Assembly (NCBI RefSeq): GCF_020524485.1
Contig: NZ_JAIVLF010000008.1
Location: 1 to 64,000 of the forward strand
DNA length: 64,000 bases
From: Novosphingobium profundi
Lineage (GTDB): Bacteria > Pseudomonadota > Alphaproteobacteria > Sphingomonadales > Sphingomonadaceae
Direction of reading: 5' to 3'
Shown: one piece after another, positions 16,646 through 26,019 of the stretch
Layout of the letters: each line of letters begins with the position of its first letter
Position numbering within the stretch: position 1 is the first letter of the stretch
The notes under the pieces: model-generated
What the model saw: the letters and a program-made list of their open reading frames with translations, nothing else
Told to the model about the DNA's origin: nothing
The model's database searches: none
Translations under genes and position numbers: made by a program

Positions 16646-18445
16646 ATGCCTTCCAATTTTGAACACCTCCCCGAACCTCTTGCAGCCGCGCTGACCGGCC
16701 AGGGCTATGAAAAGCTGACCGCCGTGCAGGAGGCTGTCTGCGAAGGGGAAGCGGAAGGCCGCGACCTTCTCGTCTCGGCGCAGACGGGCTCGGGCAAGAC
16801 GGTGGCGTTCGGCCTCGCCATGGCCGAGCAGATGCTTTCGGTTGAGGACCTGCCCTATGCGCGCACGCCGCTTGCACTGGTCATCGCCCCGACCCGCGAA
16901 CTGGCCCTGCAGGTCAGCCGCGAACTGAGCTGGCTCTACGCCCCCACCAACGCGCGTATCGTGACGTGCGTGGGCGGCATGGACCCGGTGGCTGAGCGCA
17001 AGAAGCTGGAGAAGGGCGCCGCGATCGTCGTGGGCACCCCCGGCCGTCTGCGCGACCACCTCGAACGCGGCAAGCTCGACCTCTCCGAGCTGCGCGTTGC
17101 CGTCCTCGACGAGGCCGACGAGATGCTCGACATGGGCTTTCGCGAAGACCTCGAGGAGCTCCTCGACGCGACCCCGGCCGAGCGCCGTACGCTGCTGTTC
17201 TCGGCGACCATGCCGCGCGGCATCGAGCAGCTGGCTCGCCAGTACCAGAACAACGCGCTGCGCATCTCGACTGTGGGGGAAAGCCGCGGCCACGGCGACA
17301 TCGCCTACCAGGCGGTGACGGTGTCTCCTTCGGACGTCGAGAACGCGGCGATCAACATCCTGCGCTTCCACGAGGCCGAGACCGCGATCCTGTTCTGCGC
17401 CACGCGTGACAAGGTGAAGCATCTGCACGCGCAGCTGGTCGAGCGCGGCTTTTCCGCCGTGGCGCTCTCGGGCGAACACTCGCAGAACGAGCGTAACAAC
17501 GCGCTTCAGGCGCTGCGCGACAAGCGTGCGCGCGTGTGCGTTGCGACCGACGTCGCCGCGCGCGGTATCGATCTTCCCACGCTGACGCTCGTCGTCCACG
17601 TCGAGATCCCGCGCGATGCCGAGACGCTCCAGCACCGCTCGGGCCGTACCGGCCGTGCGGGCAAGAAGGGCACCGCTGTCCTGCTCGTGCCGCATTCGCG
17701 TCGTCGCCGCGTCGAATACATGCTGCGTGACGCGAAGATCCCGGCCGAGTGGACCGAAGTTCCCGGCCCGGAGGTCATCCGCGCGAAGGACCGTGAGCGT
17801 ATCATCGACGCGCTGACCGCGCCGCGCGAAATTACTGAGGATGACCGCGAGATCGCGCGTGCCCTCATGGAGAAGGTCCCGGCCGAAGACCTCGCCGCGG
17901 CTCTCGTCGCTGCGCAGCGCGAAACGATGCCCCAGCCCGAGGAACTCCTCGGCAAGGTCGAGAAGCCGGGCCGTGGCAAGCGCGGCGAAGGCTTCGAAGA
18001 TGCCGTGTGGTTCCGCATGAACATCGGCCGCAAGGATCAGGCAGAGCCGCGCTGGGTGCTGCCTGTCGTATGCCGCCGTGGCCACGTGTCGAGCGATGTC
18101 ATCGGCCAGATCCGCATTCTCGTGCACGAGACCTTCATCGAGATTCCGGCCGCGATGGCCGATCGCTTTGCCCAGACCGTCGAGAAGACCGCCGGTTCGG
18201 ACGACGACGACTTCGAGAAGGCCATCCGCTTCGAGCGTTCGGCCGCGCCGCCGCCGGGACGCCCCGGTGGTTTCCGTGGTGGTCCGCGTGGCGGCAACGA
18301 TGGTCCGCCGCGCAAGGCCCGTCCGTTCAACGGTGGCGGCAAGCCGCCGCGCCGTGATGGCCCGCGCCGCGAAGGCCCGCACCGCGGCGCCTCGAGCCAC
18401 GGTGGCCACGGTGGTGGCCCGAAGGGCAAGAGCCGTCGGGGCTGA
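16646..18445 (+). CDS. DEAD-box ATP-dependent RNA helicase (DeaD/CsdA-like)
   Basis: 599 aa from ATG 16646. It unwinds structured RNA in ribosome assembly, mRNA decay and cold adaptation. The core carries every helicase motif: SAQTGSGKT (Walker A), PTRELA, GTPGR, DEADEM, SAT, ATDVAARGID and HRSGRTGRAG. After the core comes a DbpA-like RNA-binding domain (about residues 450-520) and a low-complexity Gly/Arg/Pro/His tail (last ~75 residues) that resembles RGG-type nonspecific RNA-binding tails. The open frame extends upstream to 16481, but that stretch is arginine-rich noise and the helicase fold begins with NFEHLPEPL. A 249-bp leader lies between it and the GH97 gene, fitting an independently regulated transcript. 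Confidence 0.92.
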   Translation: MPSNFEHLPEPLAAALTGQGYEKLTAVQEAVCEGEAEGRDLLVSAQTGSGKTVAFGLAMAEQMLSVEDLPYARTPLALVIAPTRELALQVSRELSWLYAPTNARIVTCVGGMDPVAERKKLEKGAAIVVGTPGRLRDHLERGKLDLSELRVAVLDEADEMLDMGFREDLEELLDATPAERRTLLFSATMPRGIEQLARQYQNNALRISTVGESRGHGDIAYQAVTVSPSDVENAAINILRFHEAETAILFCATRDKVKHLHAQLVERGFSAVALSGEHSQNERNNALQALRDKRARVCVATDVAARGIDLPTLTLVVHVEIPRDAETLQHRSGRTGRAGKKGTAVLLVPHSRRRRVEYMLRDAKIPAEWTEVPGPEVIRAKDRERIIDALTAPREITEDDREIARALMEKVPAEDLAAALVAAQRETMPQPEELLGKVEKPGRGKRGEGFEDAVWFRMNIGRKDQAEPRWVLPVVCRRGHVSSDVIGQIRILVHETFIEIPAAMADRFAQTVEKTAGSDDDDFEKAIRFERSAAPPPGRPGGFRGGPRGGNDGPPRKARPFNGGGKPPRRDGPRREGPHRGASSHGGHGGGPKGKSRRG

Positions 18446-18476
18446 TCGCCGCCGCGCGCATTTGAGGAAGAGAAGA

Positions 18477-18504
18477 GGGCTGGACCGTGTGTCCGGCCCT
18501 TTTT
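18477..18504 (+). terminator. Rho-independent terminator of the helicase gene
   Basis: GGGCTGGAC (18477-18485) pairs with GTCCGGCCC (18491-18499), with one G-U, followed by five Ts. It sits 31 bp after the stop codon. Confidence 0.85.
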
Positions 18505-18510
18505 CGTTGG

Positions 18511-18542
18511 CCAGCGTCGGACAGAACTATGTCCAGCGCTGG
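18511..18542. repeat. CTGTCC/GGACAG-type extragenic hairpin
   Basis: CCAGCG at 18511-18516 pairs with CGCTGG at 18537-18542, and GGACA with TGTCC further in. It directly follows the helicase terminator. It shares its core wording with hairpins at 41746, 50863 and, more loosely, 49058. Confidence 0.45.
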
Positions 18543-18635
18543 TAAACGTGCGTTCTCAGCGCCTTGATGCAAGGCACTTTAGGGAATGCGTGATGGTCAG
18601 CGATTAGACATGTGCAGGAACAGGAAAGTTATTTT

Positions 18636-18766
18636 TCAAGGGGTTATTACCCCTTGACCCCAAAATTGGCGACCTCTCCTTTCTCAACCATGGTCGCGCA
18701 CCAAAGGTGAGGTGGACAGTTCTGGGAGCCCGAGGGCGATGGCCCTCGGAACGTCCTTCTTTATTT
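18636..18766 (+). ncRNA. Candidate small regulatory RNA with three stem-loops
   Basis: Lies in the 375-bp gap between the helicase gene and the convergent ABC-F gene; no reading frame fits. Three hairpins follow each other: arms TCAAGGGG/CCCCTTGA (18636-18657); arms GCGACC/GGTCGC around 18669-18698, whose loop contains the pyrimidine run CTCCTTTCTC able to pair with Shine-Dalgarno sequences; and a perfect eight-base terminator stem CCGAGGGC/GCCCTCGG (18730-18749) followed by a T-rich tail. A weak promoter-like TTAGAC and AGTTAT pair lies just upstream (18604 and about 18627). Anti-Shine-Dalgarno loops are typical of alphaproteobacterial trans-acting RNAs. A related element is present at 44026-44121. 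Expression is inferred, not shown. Confidence 0.5.
18724..18750 (+). repeat. 27-bp exact repeat, copy 1 (terminator stem of the candidate RNA)
   Basis: This 27-bp block is identical to the reverse complement of 44037-44063. It contains the perfect stem CCGAGGGC/GCCCTCGG closed by the tetraloop GATG. Similarity continues imperfectly for about 60 bp upstream in both copies. Confidence 0.85.
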
Positions 18767-18820
18767 CGATATACTTACTGGCGTTTGCGGCTGTCCGCAC
18801 CCGCATTGGGTTTACAGATC

Positions 18821-20701
18821 TCACCCGTTCCCCATGACCTCGTCGAGCGCTTCGCTGGCTTCGAGCCAGGTCATCTCGGCTTCGTCCAGCGCTTCGCTCA
18901 CTTCGGTGTGCTTCTGTCCGATGGCGCCAAGGCCCAGCCCCTTGAGGTCACCCTTGGCGCTTGCGGGATCAACCAGGGCTGCGTCGAGCGCGGCGAGCCG
19001 GGTCTGGAGGCGCTTCATCGCGGTCTCGGCTTCGGTCACCTTGCGGCGCAGGGCCTTCAACTCCTCGCGCGCGACCGCGCCGGACTTGCGGGCGGGCTTG
19101 GTCTCGTTCGCGCGCTGCGGCTCGTCGGACTTGGGCTGGTTACGACCCAGCACGAAGTCGATGTAGTCGTCCATCGATCCGTCGTAGGCCCGGGCCTCGC
19201 CCTTATCGACGAGGACGAGGCGGTCGGCGGCGAGTTCCACCATGTGGCGGTCGTGGCTGACGAGGATGACGGCGCCTTCGTAGGCGTTGAGCGCCTGGAC
19301 CAGTGCCTCGCGCGCGTCGACGTCGAGGTGGTTGGTCGGCTCGTCGAGAATGAGCATGTGCGGCGCATCGCGGGTGACCAGCGCGAGCGCCAGGCGCGCG
19401 CGTTCACCGCCCGACATGGTGTGCGTGTCCGAGGTCGCCCGGTCGCCGGAGAAGCCGAAGCGGCCAAGCTGGTTGCGCACGGCCTGCGGCGGCTTGTCGG
19501 GCATGGCGCGGGTCATCAATTCGAGCGGGGTTGACCCTTCGGGCAGTTCCTCGACCTGGTACTGGGTGAAGTAGCCGATGCGGATGCGCGGCGAAAAGTT
19601 GGTTTCGCCTTCCATCGGCTCAAGCTGGCGCGCGATCAGGCGGGCGAGCGTCGTCTTGCCGTTGCCGTTGCGGCCCAGAAGAGCGATGCGGTCGTCGGGA
19701 TCGATGCGCAGGTTGAGCCGGCGCAGGATCGGCTTGCCCTCCTCGTACCCCACGGCCGCCTTGTCGAGTGTGACCAGCGGCGGGCGCAGTTCGTCGGGGC
19801 TCGGAAACTCGAAGCGCATCGAGGGATCCTCGGCGAGCGTCGCGATCGGCTGCATCTTTGCCAGCATCTTTGCACGCGACTGGGCCTGCTTGGCGGTCGA
19901 GGCGCGTGCGGAGTTGCGCGCAACGTAATCAGCCAGCTTCTTGCGCTGGGCTTCCTGGCTGGCCTTGGCCGCTTCGGCCTGCGCCGCGCGTTCGGCGCGC
20001 AGGCGCTCGAAGCTGTCATACGTGCCGGGATAGAGCGTGAGCTTGCCATTCTGGAGGTGGCAGATGTGGTCGACCACGCGGTTGAGGAGACTGCGTTCGT
20101 GGCTGATGACGATCAGCGTGCCGGGATAACTGGAAAGGAAGCTTTCCAGCCACAGAGTGGCTTCGATGTCGAGGTGGTTCGAAGGCTCGTCGAGCAGCAG
20201 CACGTCGGGCTGCGAAAAGAGCAGCGCGGCCAGCGCGACGCGCATCTTCCACCCGCCCGAGAAGCTGTCCAGCGGTTGGCTCTGCATCTCCTCGTCGAAG
20301 CCGAGGCCGACGAGGATGCGTGCGGCGCGGGCCGGGGCCGAGTAGGCGTCGATCGCGATCAGGCGCTCGTGGACATCGCCCAGGCGATTGGGGTCGGTGC
20401 AAGTTTCGGCTTCCGCGAGCAGCTGGGTGCGTTCGGTGTCGCCGTCGAGCACCGCCTCGAACGGGGTCTTGGTTCCGCTGGGCGCTTCCTGCGCAATGTA
20501 ACCAAGGCGCGCGCGGCGCGGCAGGTCGACCGAACCGCCATCGGGTTCGAGCTCGCCGATCACGGTCTTGACCAGCGTCGACTTGCCCGCGCCGTTGCGG
20601 CCGATGAGGCCGACCTTGCCCCCGTTGGGGATGGTCGCACTGGCCTGGTCGAGGATGGTGCGGCCCCCAAGGCGCACGGTGATGTCGCGGATCGTCAGCA
20701 T
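18821..20701 (-). CDS. ABC-F family ATPase (Uup/YheS-like)
   Basis: 626 aa from ATG 20701; no membrane segments. Two ATP-binding cassettes are present: Walker A GLIGRNGAGKST and GRNGNGKTT, signature LDSFSGGWKMR and HTMSGGERAR, Walker B LLLDEPSNHLD and LILDEPTNHLD. Between them is the charged ABC-F interdomain linker (residues about 240-310, rich in Arg, Ala and Lys). A C-terminal helical coiled coil with many Glu and Ala residues is consistent with the ribosome- or DNA-binding tail of Uup/YheS relatives. ABC-F proteins act on the ribosome's exit site rather than as transporters. It is transcribed towards the helicase gene and ends 54 bp from the candidate small RNA. Confidence 0.9.
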   Translation of the reverse strand: MLTIRDITVRLGGRTILDQASATIPNGGKVGLIGRNGAGKSTLVKTVIGELEPDGGSVDLPRRARLGYIAQEAPSGTKTPFEAVLDGDTERTQLLAEAETCTDPNRLGDVHERLIAIDAYSAPARAARILVGLGFDEEMQSQPLDSFSGGWKMRVALAALLFSQPDVLLLDEPSNHLDIEATLWLESFLSSYPGTLIVISHERSLLNRVVDHICHLQNGKLTLYPGTYDSFERLRAERAAQAEAAKASQEAQRKKLADYVARNSARASTAKQAQSRAKMLAKMQPIATLAEDPSMRFEFPSPDELRPPLVTLDKAAVGYEEGKPILRRLNLRIDPDDRIALLGRNGNGKTTLARLIARQLEPMEGETNFSPRIRIGYFTQYQVEELPEGSTPLELMTRAMPDKPPQAVRNQLGRFGFSGDRATSDTHTMSGGERARLALALVTRDAPHMLILDEPTNHLDVDAREALVQALNAYEGAVILVSHDRHMVELAADRLVLVDKGEARAYDGSMDDYIDFVLGRNQPKSDEPQRANETKPARKSGAVAREELKALRRKVTEAETAMKRLQTRLAALDAALVDPASAKGDLKGLGLGAIGQKHTEVSEALDEAEMTWLEASEALDEVMGNG

Positions 20702-20900
20702 GGCGGGCCGCGTAGCAGGACCGGACCGATTTCCCAAGCGGCAGATGGCCTGTTCCGCTGGTGCCGGGGCGTGCTGCACTGCAATCGGGCTGCAAGGACA
20801 TTCGTCCAATTTGATCTAGCACGGTTTTCTTGGACGCGCGGTGGTGGCAGTCTCCCTGTCGGATTGCGGTGCGGAAACGACTCGGGGGTTCGTAAGGGGC

Positions 20901-21902
20901 ATGAAGAAATCGGTCGGAGCCGCACTGCTGGCGCTTGTCCTTCTGGCGCTCGCTCTCTTCTGGTTCCTGGGGCGGGGCGATGATGGGGACGGCGTCCTCG
21001 AATTGCATGGCAATGTCGATGTCCGTCAGGTCTCGCTGGCGTTCGAGGAGGCTGGGCGCCTTACCGAACTGACCGTCGAGGAGGGGGATACGGTGGCGGC
21101 CGGGGATGTCGTGGCCCGGCTCGATACCGAGACGCTCGCGCTTCAGGCCCGCCAGGCAGAGGCCGAGCTGGCAGCTCGCCGCGCGCAGCTGGACCAACTG
21201 CGCAACGGCTCGCGCCCCGAAGAAATTGCCCAGGCCCGTGAGGCCAGGCGCGCGGCACAGGCCGACGCGGCCCGGACCCGCCAGGACCTTGCCCGTATGC
21301 AGCAGGCGAGCGCCGCGACCGAGGGGCGGGCGGTCAGCACCCACGATCTCGACGCGGCAAAGAGCGCGGCCGAGGCCGCGGCGGCGCGCGCCGAGGAAGC
21401 CGGACAGGCGCTGACGCTCGCGCGTAAGGGGCCGCGCGCGGAGCAGGTGGCCACGGCGGCCGCGCAGGTACAGGCCGCCGAAGCGCAGGCCGCGTTGCTG
21501 CGTCACCGTGTCGAGATGGGCGTGCTGCGCGCACCCCATCGCGGCGTTGTGCGGGCGCGGCTGCTCGAAGAGGGGGATATGGCATCGCCCCAGCGGCCGG
21601 TGCTGGATCTGGCGCTTCTCTCGCCCAAGTGGGTGCGTGTCTATGTCGGAGAGGCGGACCTGGGCCGGGTTCATCCCGGCATGGCCGCGCACGTGACCAG
21701 CGACAGCGCGCCCGACGCGCCGGTGAAGGGGCAGGTCGGCTACATTTCCTCGGTCGCCGAGTTCACGCCCAAGTCGGTCGAGACCGAAGAACTGCGCACG
21801 GCGCTGGTTTACGAGGTGCGCGTGATTGTCTCGGACACCCGTGAGGCCCTGCGCCTTGGCCAGCCGGTCACGGTGCGTCTGGACACCGGTAGACACGAAT
21901 GA
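20901..21902 (+). CDS. HlyD-family periplasmic adaptor (YbhG-like)
   Basis: 333 aa from ATG 20901 (AAGGGG just upstream). One N-terminal membrane anchor (residues about 5-24) is followed by a biotinyl-lipoyl half-motif (FEEAGRLTELTVEEGDTV), a long Ala/Arg/Gln-rich coiled-coil hairpin (about 75-200) and the second lipoyl half and beta-barrel (RAPHRGVVRARLLEEGD). Such proteins bridge an inner-membrane ABC exporter to an outer-membrane channel across the periplasm. Its stop overlaps the ATPase start (ATGA, 21899-21902), so it heads a coupled operon that contains all other exporter parts. Confidence 0.9.
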   Translation: MKKSVGAALLALVLLALALFWFLGRGDDGDGVLELHGNVDVRQVSLAFEEAGRLTELTVEEGDTVAAGDVVARLDTETLALQARQAEAELAARRAQLDQLRNGSRPEEIAQAREARRAAQADAARTRQDLARMQQASAATEGRAVSTHDLDAAKSAAEAAAARAEEAGQALTLARKGPRAEQVATAAAQVQAAEAQAALLRHRVEMGVLRAPHRGVVRARLLEEGDMASPQRPVLDLALLSPKWVRVYVGEADLGRVHPGMAAHVTSDSAPDAPVKGQVGYISSVAEFTPKSVETEELRTALVYEVRVIVSDTREALRLGQPVTVRLDTGRHE

Positions 21903-23740
21903 GTCGAGCGGTGGACATTTATGGAACCGGAGAGGTTGAGCGTGCGCCGCCGATCATCGTCGCGCGCGATCTGGTCAAGCGGTTCGAGGGGCCTGACGGC
22001 GCACCCTTTGACGCCCTGAAAGGCGTGTCCTTCGAGGTCGCAGCGGGGCGGTTGACCGCGCTCGTCGGCCCCGATGGGGCTGGCAAGACAACGCTGATGC
22101 GCATGATCGCGGGGTTGCTGCGCGCCGATGGAGGCGCGCTGCAGGTGCTGGGGCACGACGCTGCGCAGGACGCGCAGGAAATTCAGAGCCGCATCAGCTA
22201 CATGCCCCAGCGCTTCGGGCTCTATGAAGATCTCAGTATCCAGGAGAACCTTGATCTCTACGCCGATCTTCACGGTGTGCCCGCCCATGTGCGAGGCGAC
22301 CGGTTTGCGCGGCTCCTGGAGATGACCGACCTGGCGCGCTTTACCGCGCGCCCTGCCGGCAATCTCTCAGGCGGCATGAAGCAGAAGCTCGGCCTCGCCT
22401 GCACGCTGGTGCGTGTGCCCGACCTCTTGCTGCTCGACGAGCCGAGCGTGGGTGTCGATCCTCTCTCGCGGCGTGACTTGTGGGAGATCATCGAGCAGAT
22501 GATCGCCGAAGAGGGCCTCAGCGTCCTCGTCAGCACGGCCTACATGGACGAGGCCGCGCGCTGCGAACGGGTCCATGTCTTCAACAAGGGCGAACAGCTG
22601 GCCGAAGGCACGCCCGGTGAACTGCGCGCGCAGGTTACTGGGCTCACCTACGTTGCCGCGCCGCGGGAAGGCGAGCCCGCCCGCGATCTCCAAGCGCGCT
22701 TGATCGACGCGCGGGACCGGATCGTGGATGCGGTGCCGAGCGGGGGCAAGGTCCATTTCATTCGTCGACCCGAATGCGCAGCCGACAGTCTGGGCGATCT
22801 TCTGGTCGGCTGCGAAGCGCGGGCGCGCGAGGAGGAACTGGAAGACGCCTTCATGCTTCTGCTGCGCGCGCACGAGGAGGAAGAGGAGCCGACCGCGTCC
22901 GATCAGGGCGGGCCGGATCAGGATGGGGAAGCGGCCTTGTCCAGTGGCGGACCCGAGCCGGATCAGGACGGCGCGCCGATCATCGTCGTGCGAGACTTGG
23001 TTCGCCGTTTCGGCGACTTTACCGCGGTTGCCAGCACCAGCTTCGATGTTCGGCCGGGCGAGATATTCGGCCTCCTGGGGCCTAATGGCGCGGGCAAGAC
23101 AACCACCTTCCATATGCTTTGCGGGCTGCTTCCGGCGACCAGCGGCCACCTCGAGGTGGCGGGGGTGAACCTGCGCCAGGCGCGCGCGACGGCGCGGCGG
23201 CGTATCGGCTACGTCGCGCAGAAGTTCTCGCTCTACGCGAACCTCTCAGTGCGCGAGAACCTGGAGTTCTTCGGCGGCGCCTACGGCCTGCGCGGCCGGA
23301 CTCTGCGCGCGCGGGTGCGCGCCATCGAGACCCGCTTCGATCTCGACCCACAGGCGCAGAGCGGCAATCTTCCGCACGGCTACAAACAGCGCCTTGCGAT
23401 GGCGGCAGGGCTCTTGCACGAGCCACGGATCCTGTTCCTTGATGAACCCACCAGCGGCATCGACCCACTGGCCCGGCGCGCGTTCTGGCGCACGATCACC
23501 CAGCTTTCGCAGGAGGGCGTGACGATCATCGTGACGACGCACTTCATGGAAGAGGCCGAGTACTGCGACCGCATCGCCATCCAGGACGCGGGCCGTCTGC
23601 TTGCGCTGGGGACTCCGCGCGAGGTGCGCGAAGAGGCAGGCCCGCGCGGCCAGGACATGAACAGCGCTTTCATCGCCATCGTCGAGAACGCGCGGGCACA
23701 CGAACGGACGAGGGCAGCCGCGCCGGAGAGCGTGGCATGA
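21899..23740 (+). CDS. ABC exporter ATPase with two fused nucleotide-binding domains (YbhF-like)
   Basis: 613 aa. The first NBD has Walker A GPDGAGKTT, signature NLSGGMKQK and Walker B LLLLDEPSVGVDP. The second, from about residue 360, has GPNGAGKTT, NLPHGYKQRLA in the signature position and LFLDEPTSGIDP. The LP.GYKQRL wording is common for the second half of this ABC-2 export family. An acidic, low-complexity linker (about residues 320-355) joins the two. It powers the two permeases encoded next. The gene overlaps its neighbours by four bases on both sides (21899-21902 and 23737-23740). Confidence 0.92.
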   Translation: MSRAVDIYGTGEVERAPPIIVARDLVKRFEGPDGAPFDALKGVSFEVAAGRLTALVGPDGAGKTTLMRMIAGLLRADGGALQVLGHDAAQDAQEIQSRISYMPQRFGLYEDLSIQENLDLYADLHGVPAHVRGDRFARLLEMTDLARFTARPAGNLSGGMKQKLGLACTLVRVPDLLLLDEPSVGVDPLSRRDLWEIIEQMIAEEGLSVLVSTAYMDEAARCERVHVFNKGEQLAEGTPGELRAQVTGLTYVAAPREGEPARDLQARLIDARDRIVDAVPSGGKVHFIRRPECAADSLGDLLVGCEARAREEELEDAFMLLLRAHEEEEEPTASDQGGPDQDGEAALSSGGPEPDQDGAPIIVVRDLVRRFGDFTAVASTSFDVRPGEIFGLLGPNGAGKTTTFHMLCGLLPATSGHLEVAGVNLRQARATARRRIGYVAQKFSLYANLSVRENLEFFGGAYGLRGRTLRARVRAIETRFDLDPQAQSGNLPHGYKQRLAMAAGLLHEPRILFLDEPTSGIDPLARRAFWRTITQLSQEGVTIIVTTHFMEEAEYCDRIAIQDAGRLLALGTPREVREEAGPRGQDMNSAFIAIVENARAHERTRAAAPESVA

Positions 23741-24873
23741 GCGCGACAGGATCGGGCTTTGTCCAGCGCCTGACCGCGCTGGTGCGCAAGGAAATGCGCC
23801 AGATGGTGCGCGACCGCTCGAACCTCCTCGTGGGGTTCCTGCTCCCGCTCGCGCTGATCCTGCTGTTTGGCTACGGCCTTTCCTTCGACGTGCGCAATGC
23901 GCCTGTTGCGGTCGTCATCGACACCCCGTCTGTCGCCGCACGCGAAGTGGTCTCGGGACTGGAGGGCTCACGCTACCTTGCCCCGCGCCGGGTCACGACC
24001 ATGGCCGAGGCCGAGCACCTGCTCGGCGATGGCCGTGTCGATGCCATCGTCCATCTCCCGGTTGACTTTGCGCGCCGGTATGCGGCGAGCCGCGCCCGCG
24101 TGCAGATCGTGCTTAACGGTATCGATTCCGTGACGGCCAGCACGCTGGAAGCGTATCTTTCAGGATCCATCTCCAAGACACTGGAGCACCGTGTCGATCG
24201 CGGGGAGGGGGGGCTGTCTGGCGCCGGACAGGTGGAGATCGTGCAGCGCTTCTGGTTCAACGAGACTTCGAACAGCACCTGGTACCTGGTGCCCGGGCTC
24301 GTTGTTCTCATCATGACGCTGGTAGGCGCGTTCCTGACCTCGCTGCTGGTGGCGCGCGAGTGGGAGCGCGGCACGCTGGAATCGCTGTTCGTGACCCCGG
24401 TGCGCCCCCTCGAGATCGTGCTCGCCAAGCTCGCGCCCTACATACTCGTCGGGCTTGTCGACCTCGCCATGTGCCTGGTGGCCGCGCGCGTCCTTTTCGA
24501 TGTGCCGATCCGCGGCTCGCTGCTGGCGGTCCTGGTTTCCTCGACGATGTACCTGATCGTCTCCCTGCTTCTGGGCCTCTGGATTTCGGGGGCGACGCGC
24601 AACCAGTTCGCGGCAAGCCAGGTGGCGCTTCTCACCAGCTTCATGCCCGCGATGATGCTGTCAGGCTTCGTGTTCGACTTGCGCAACGTGCCAATCGGTG
24701 TCGAGATCGCCGCGCAGATCGTGCCCGCCACCCACTTCATGACGCTCATCAAGACGTTGTTCCTGGCCGGAACCGACTGGGCGATGGTCGCGCGCAGCTG
24801 CACGATCCTGGGCGCCTATGCGCTTCTTCTCACCTTGCTGACGCGGCGCACCGTGCGCAAGCGGCTCGACTGA
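23737..24873 (+). CDS. ABC-2 type permease (YbhS-like)
   Basis: 378 aa inner-membrane protein. One hydrophobic segment near the N-terminus (LLVGFLLPLALILLFGYGL) is followed by a large periplasmic domain and five further segments in the C-terminal half, the usual ABC-2 layout. The conserved ABC-2 stretch AREWERGTLESLFVTPVRPLEI is present around residues 205-226. It probably forms a heterodimeric channel with the next gene product. Start overlaps the ATPase stop. Confidence 0.9.
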   Translation: MSATGSGFVQRLTALVRKEMRQMVRDRSNLLVGFLLPLALILLFGYGLSFDVRNAPVAVVIDTPSVAAREVVSGLEGSRYLAPRRVTTMAEAEHLLGDGRVDAIVHLPVDFARRYAASRARVQIVLNGIDSVTASTLEAYLSGSISKTLEHRVDRGEGGLSGAGQVEIVQRFWFNETSNSTWYLVPGLVVLIMTLVGAFLTSLLVAREWERGTLESLFVTPVRPLEIVLAKLAPYILVGLVDLAMCLVAARVLFDVPIRGSLLAVLVSSTMYLIVSLLLGLWISGATRNQFAASQVALLTSFMPAMMLSGFVFDLRNVPIGVEIAAQIVPATHFMTLIKTLFLAGTDWAMVARSCTILGAYALLLTLLTRRTVRKRLD

Positions 24874-24883
24874 AGGCGCGCCG

Positions 24884-25996
24884 ATGGAAGCCCTGAGCGC
24901 CCTGATCTTCCCGATCCTCACGCTGATCCGCAAGGAGTTGCTGGCGATCTTCAAGGATCCCGCCAACCGCATCGTCCTGTTCGCGCCCGCTTTTGTGCAG
25001 ACCTTGCTGTTCGGCTACGCGGCCTCGTTTGATCTTACCAACGTGCCTTATGCGGTGCTCGACCAGAGCCACAGCGCAGCTTCCAGCGAATTGCTGGCCC
25101 GGCTTGATGGCACGGGTGTGTTCCGGCGCGAGGCGACGCTCGCCAACGCCAACCAGATTGCGCAGGTGATCGACGAGCAGCGCGCGCTCATGGTCATCGC
25201 GATACCGGCGGACTTTGCCGAGAGCCTCGCCGCCGGGCGCCGCGCACAGGTGCAACTGATCCTCGATGGGCGCAATTCAACGACGGCGGGTTCGGCCTCG
25301 GGCTATGTCGCCTCGGTGGTGGCCGCCTTCAACGCGGCGCGCGGAGGCGGGCCGGGGCTCGAACTCGTACGCCGGGCCTGGTTCAATCCCAATCTGGAAT
25401 CGCGCTGGCAGATCGTGCCGGCCATGGTGGCGACGCTGAGCATGCTCCAGACGCTGCTCCTGGCCGCGCTCTCCGTCGCGCGTGAGCGCGAGCAGGGGAC
25501 TTTCGACCAGCTTCTCGTCACCCCGCTCACCCCTTTGCAGATACTGGTCGGCAAGTCGGTGCCTTCGATCGTGGTCGGCATGCTGCAATCGACGATCGTG
25601 CTGCTGATCTCGCTGTTCTGGTTCGACATCCCGATGAGCGGATCGGTCTGGCTGCTCTACCTTGGCCTGCTCGGCTTTACCGGGGCCTCGGTCGGGATCG
25701 GCATGTCGCTGTCCTCGGTGGCGCTCAACATGCAGCAGGCGATGCTTTATACCTTCCTCATCATCATGCCGCTAACGCTGCTTTCGGGGCTCATCACGCC
25801 CGTGCGCAACATGCCCGAGGTGCTTCAGGTCGCGACCTACGCCAACCCCTTGCGCTTTGGCGTCGACCTTGTGCGCCGGGTCTATCTGGAAGGGGCGAGC
25901 CTTGCCGACATCTACCATGACTTCATCCCCATGTTCGTGATCGCGGCGCTGACACTGCCGCTTGCGGCATGGCTCTTTCGCCACCGTCTGGCCTGA
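24884..25996 (+). CDS. ABC-2 type permease (YbhR-like)
   Basis: 370 aa with the same architecture as the gene before it: an N-terminal segment, an extracytoplasmic domain (about 40-170) and a C-terminal bundle with AREREQGTFDQLLVTPLTP as the ABC-2 hallmark. Starts ten bases after the preceding stop. The pair YbhS/YbhR-like permeases plus a YbhF-like ATPase and YbhG-like adaptor is known from Escherichia coli as a drug/cation exporter; the substrate here is not predictable. Confidence 0.9.
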   Translation: MEALSALIFPILTLIRKELLAIFKDPANRIVLFAPAFVQTLLFGYAASFDLTNVPYAVLDQSHSAASSELLARLDGTGVFRREATLANANQIAQVIDEQRALMVIAIPADFAESLAAGRRAQVQLILDGRNSTTAGSASGYVASVVAAFNAARGGGPGLELVRRAWFNPNLESRWQIVPAMVATLSMLQTLLLAALSVAREREQGTFDQLLVTPLTPLQILVGKSVPSIVVGMLQSTIVLLISLFWFDIPMSGSVWLLYLGLLGFTGASVGIGMSLSSVALNMQQAMLYTFLIIMPLTLLSGLITPVRNMPEVLQVATYANPLRFGVDLVRRVYLEGASLADIYHDFIPMFVIAALTLPLAAWLFRHRLA

Positions 25997-26019
25997 ACCT
26001 GGAACCTGCGAGACGCTGC

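Noticed and set aside
18636..18657. Palindrome with eight-base arms read as a terminator
   Set aside because: Neither strand has a T-run after it; it is better explained as the first stem of the candidate small RNA.
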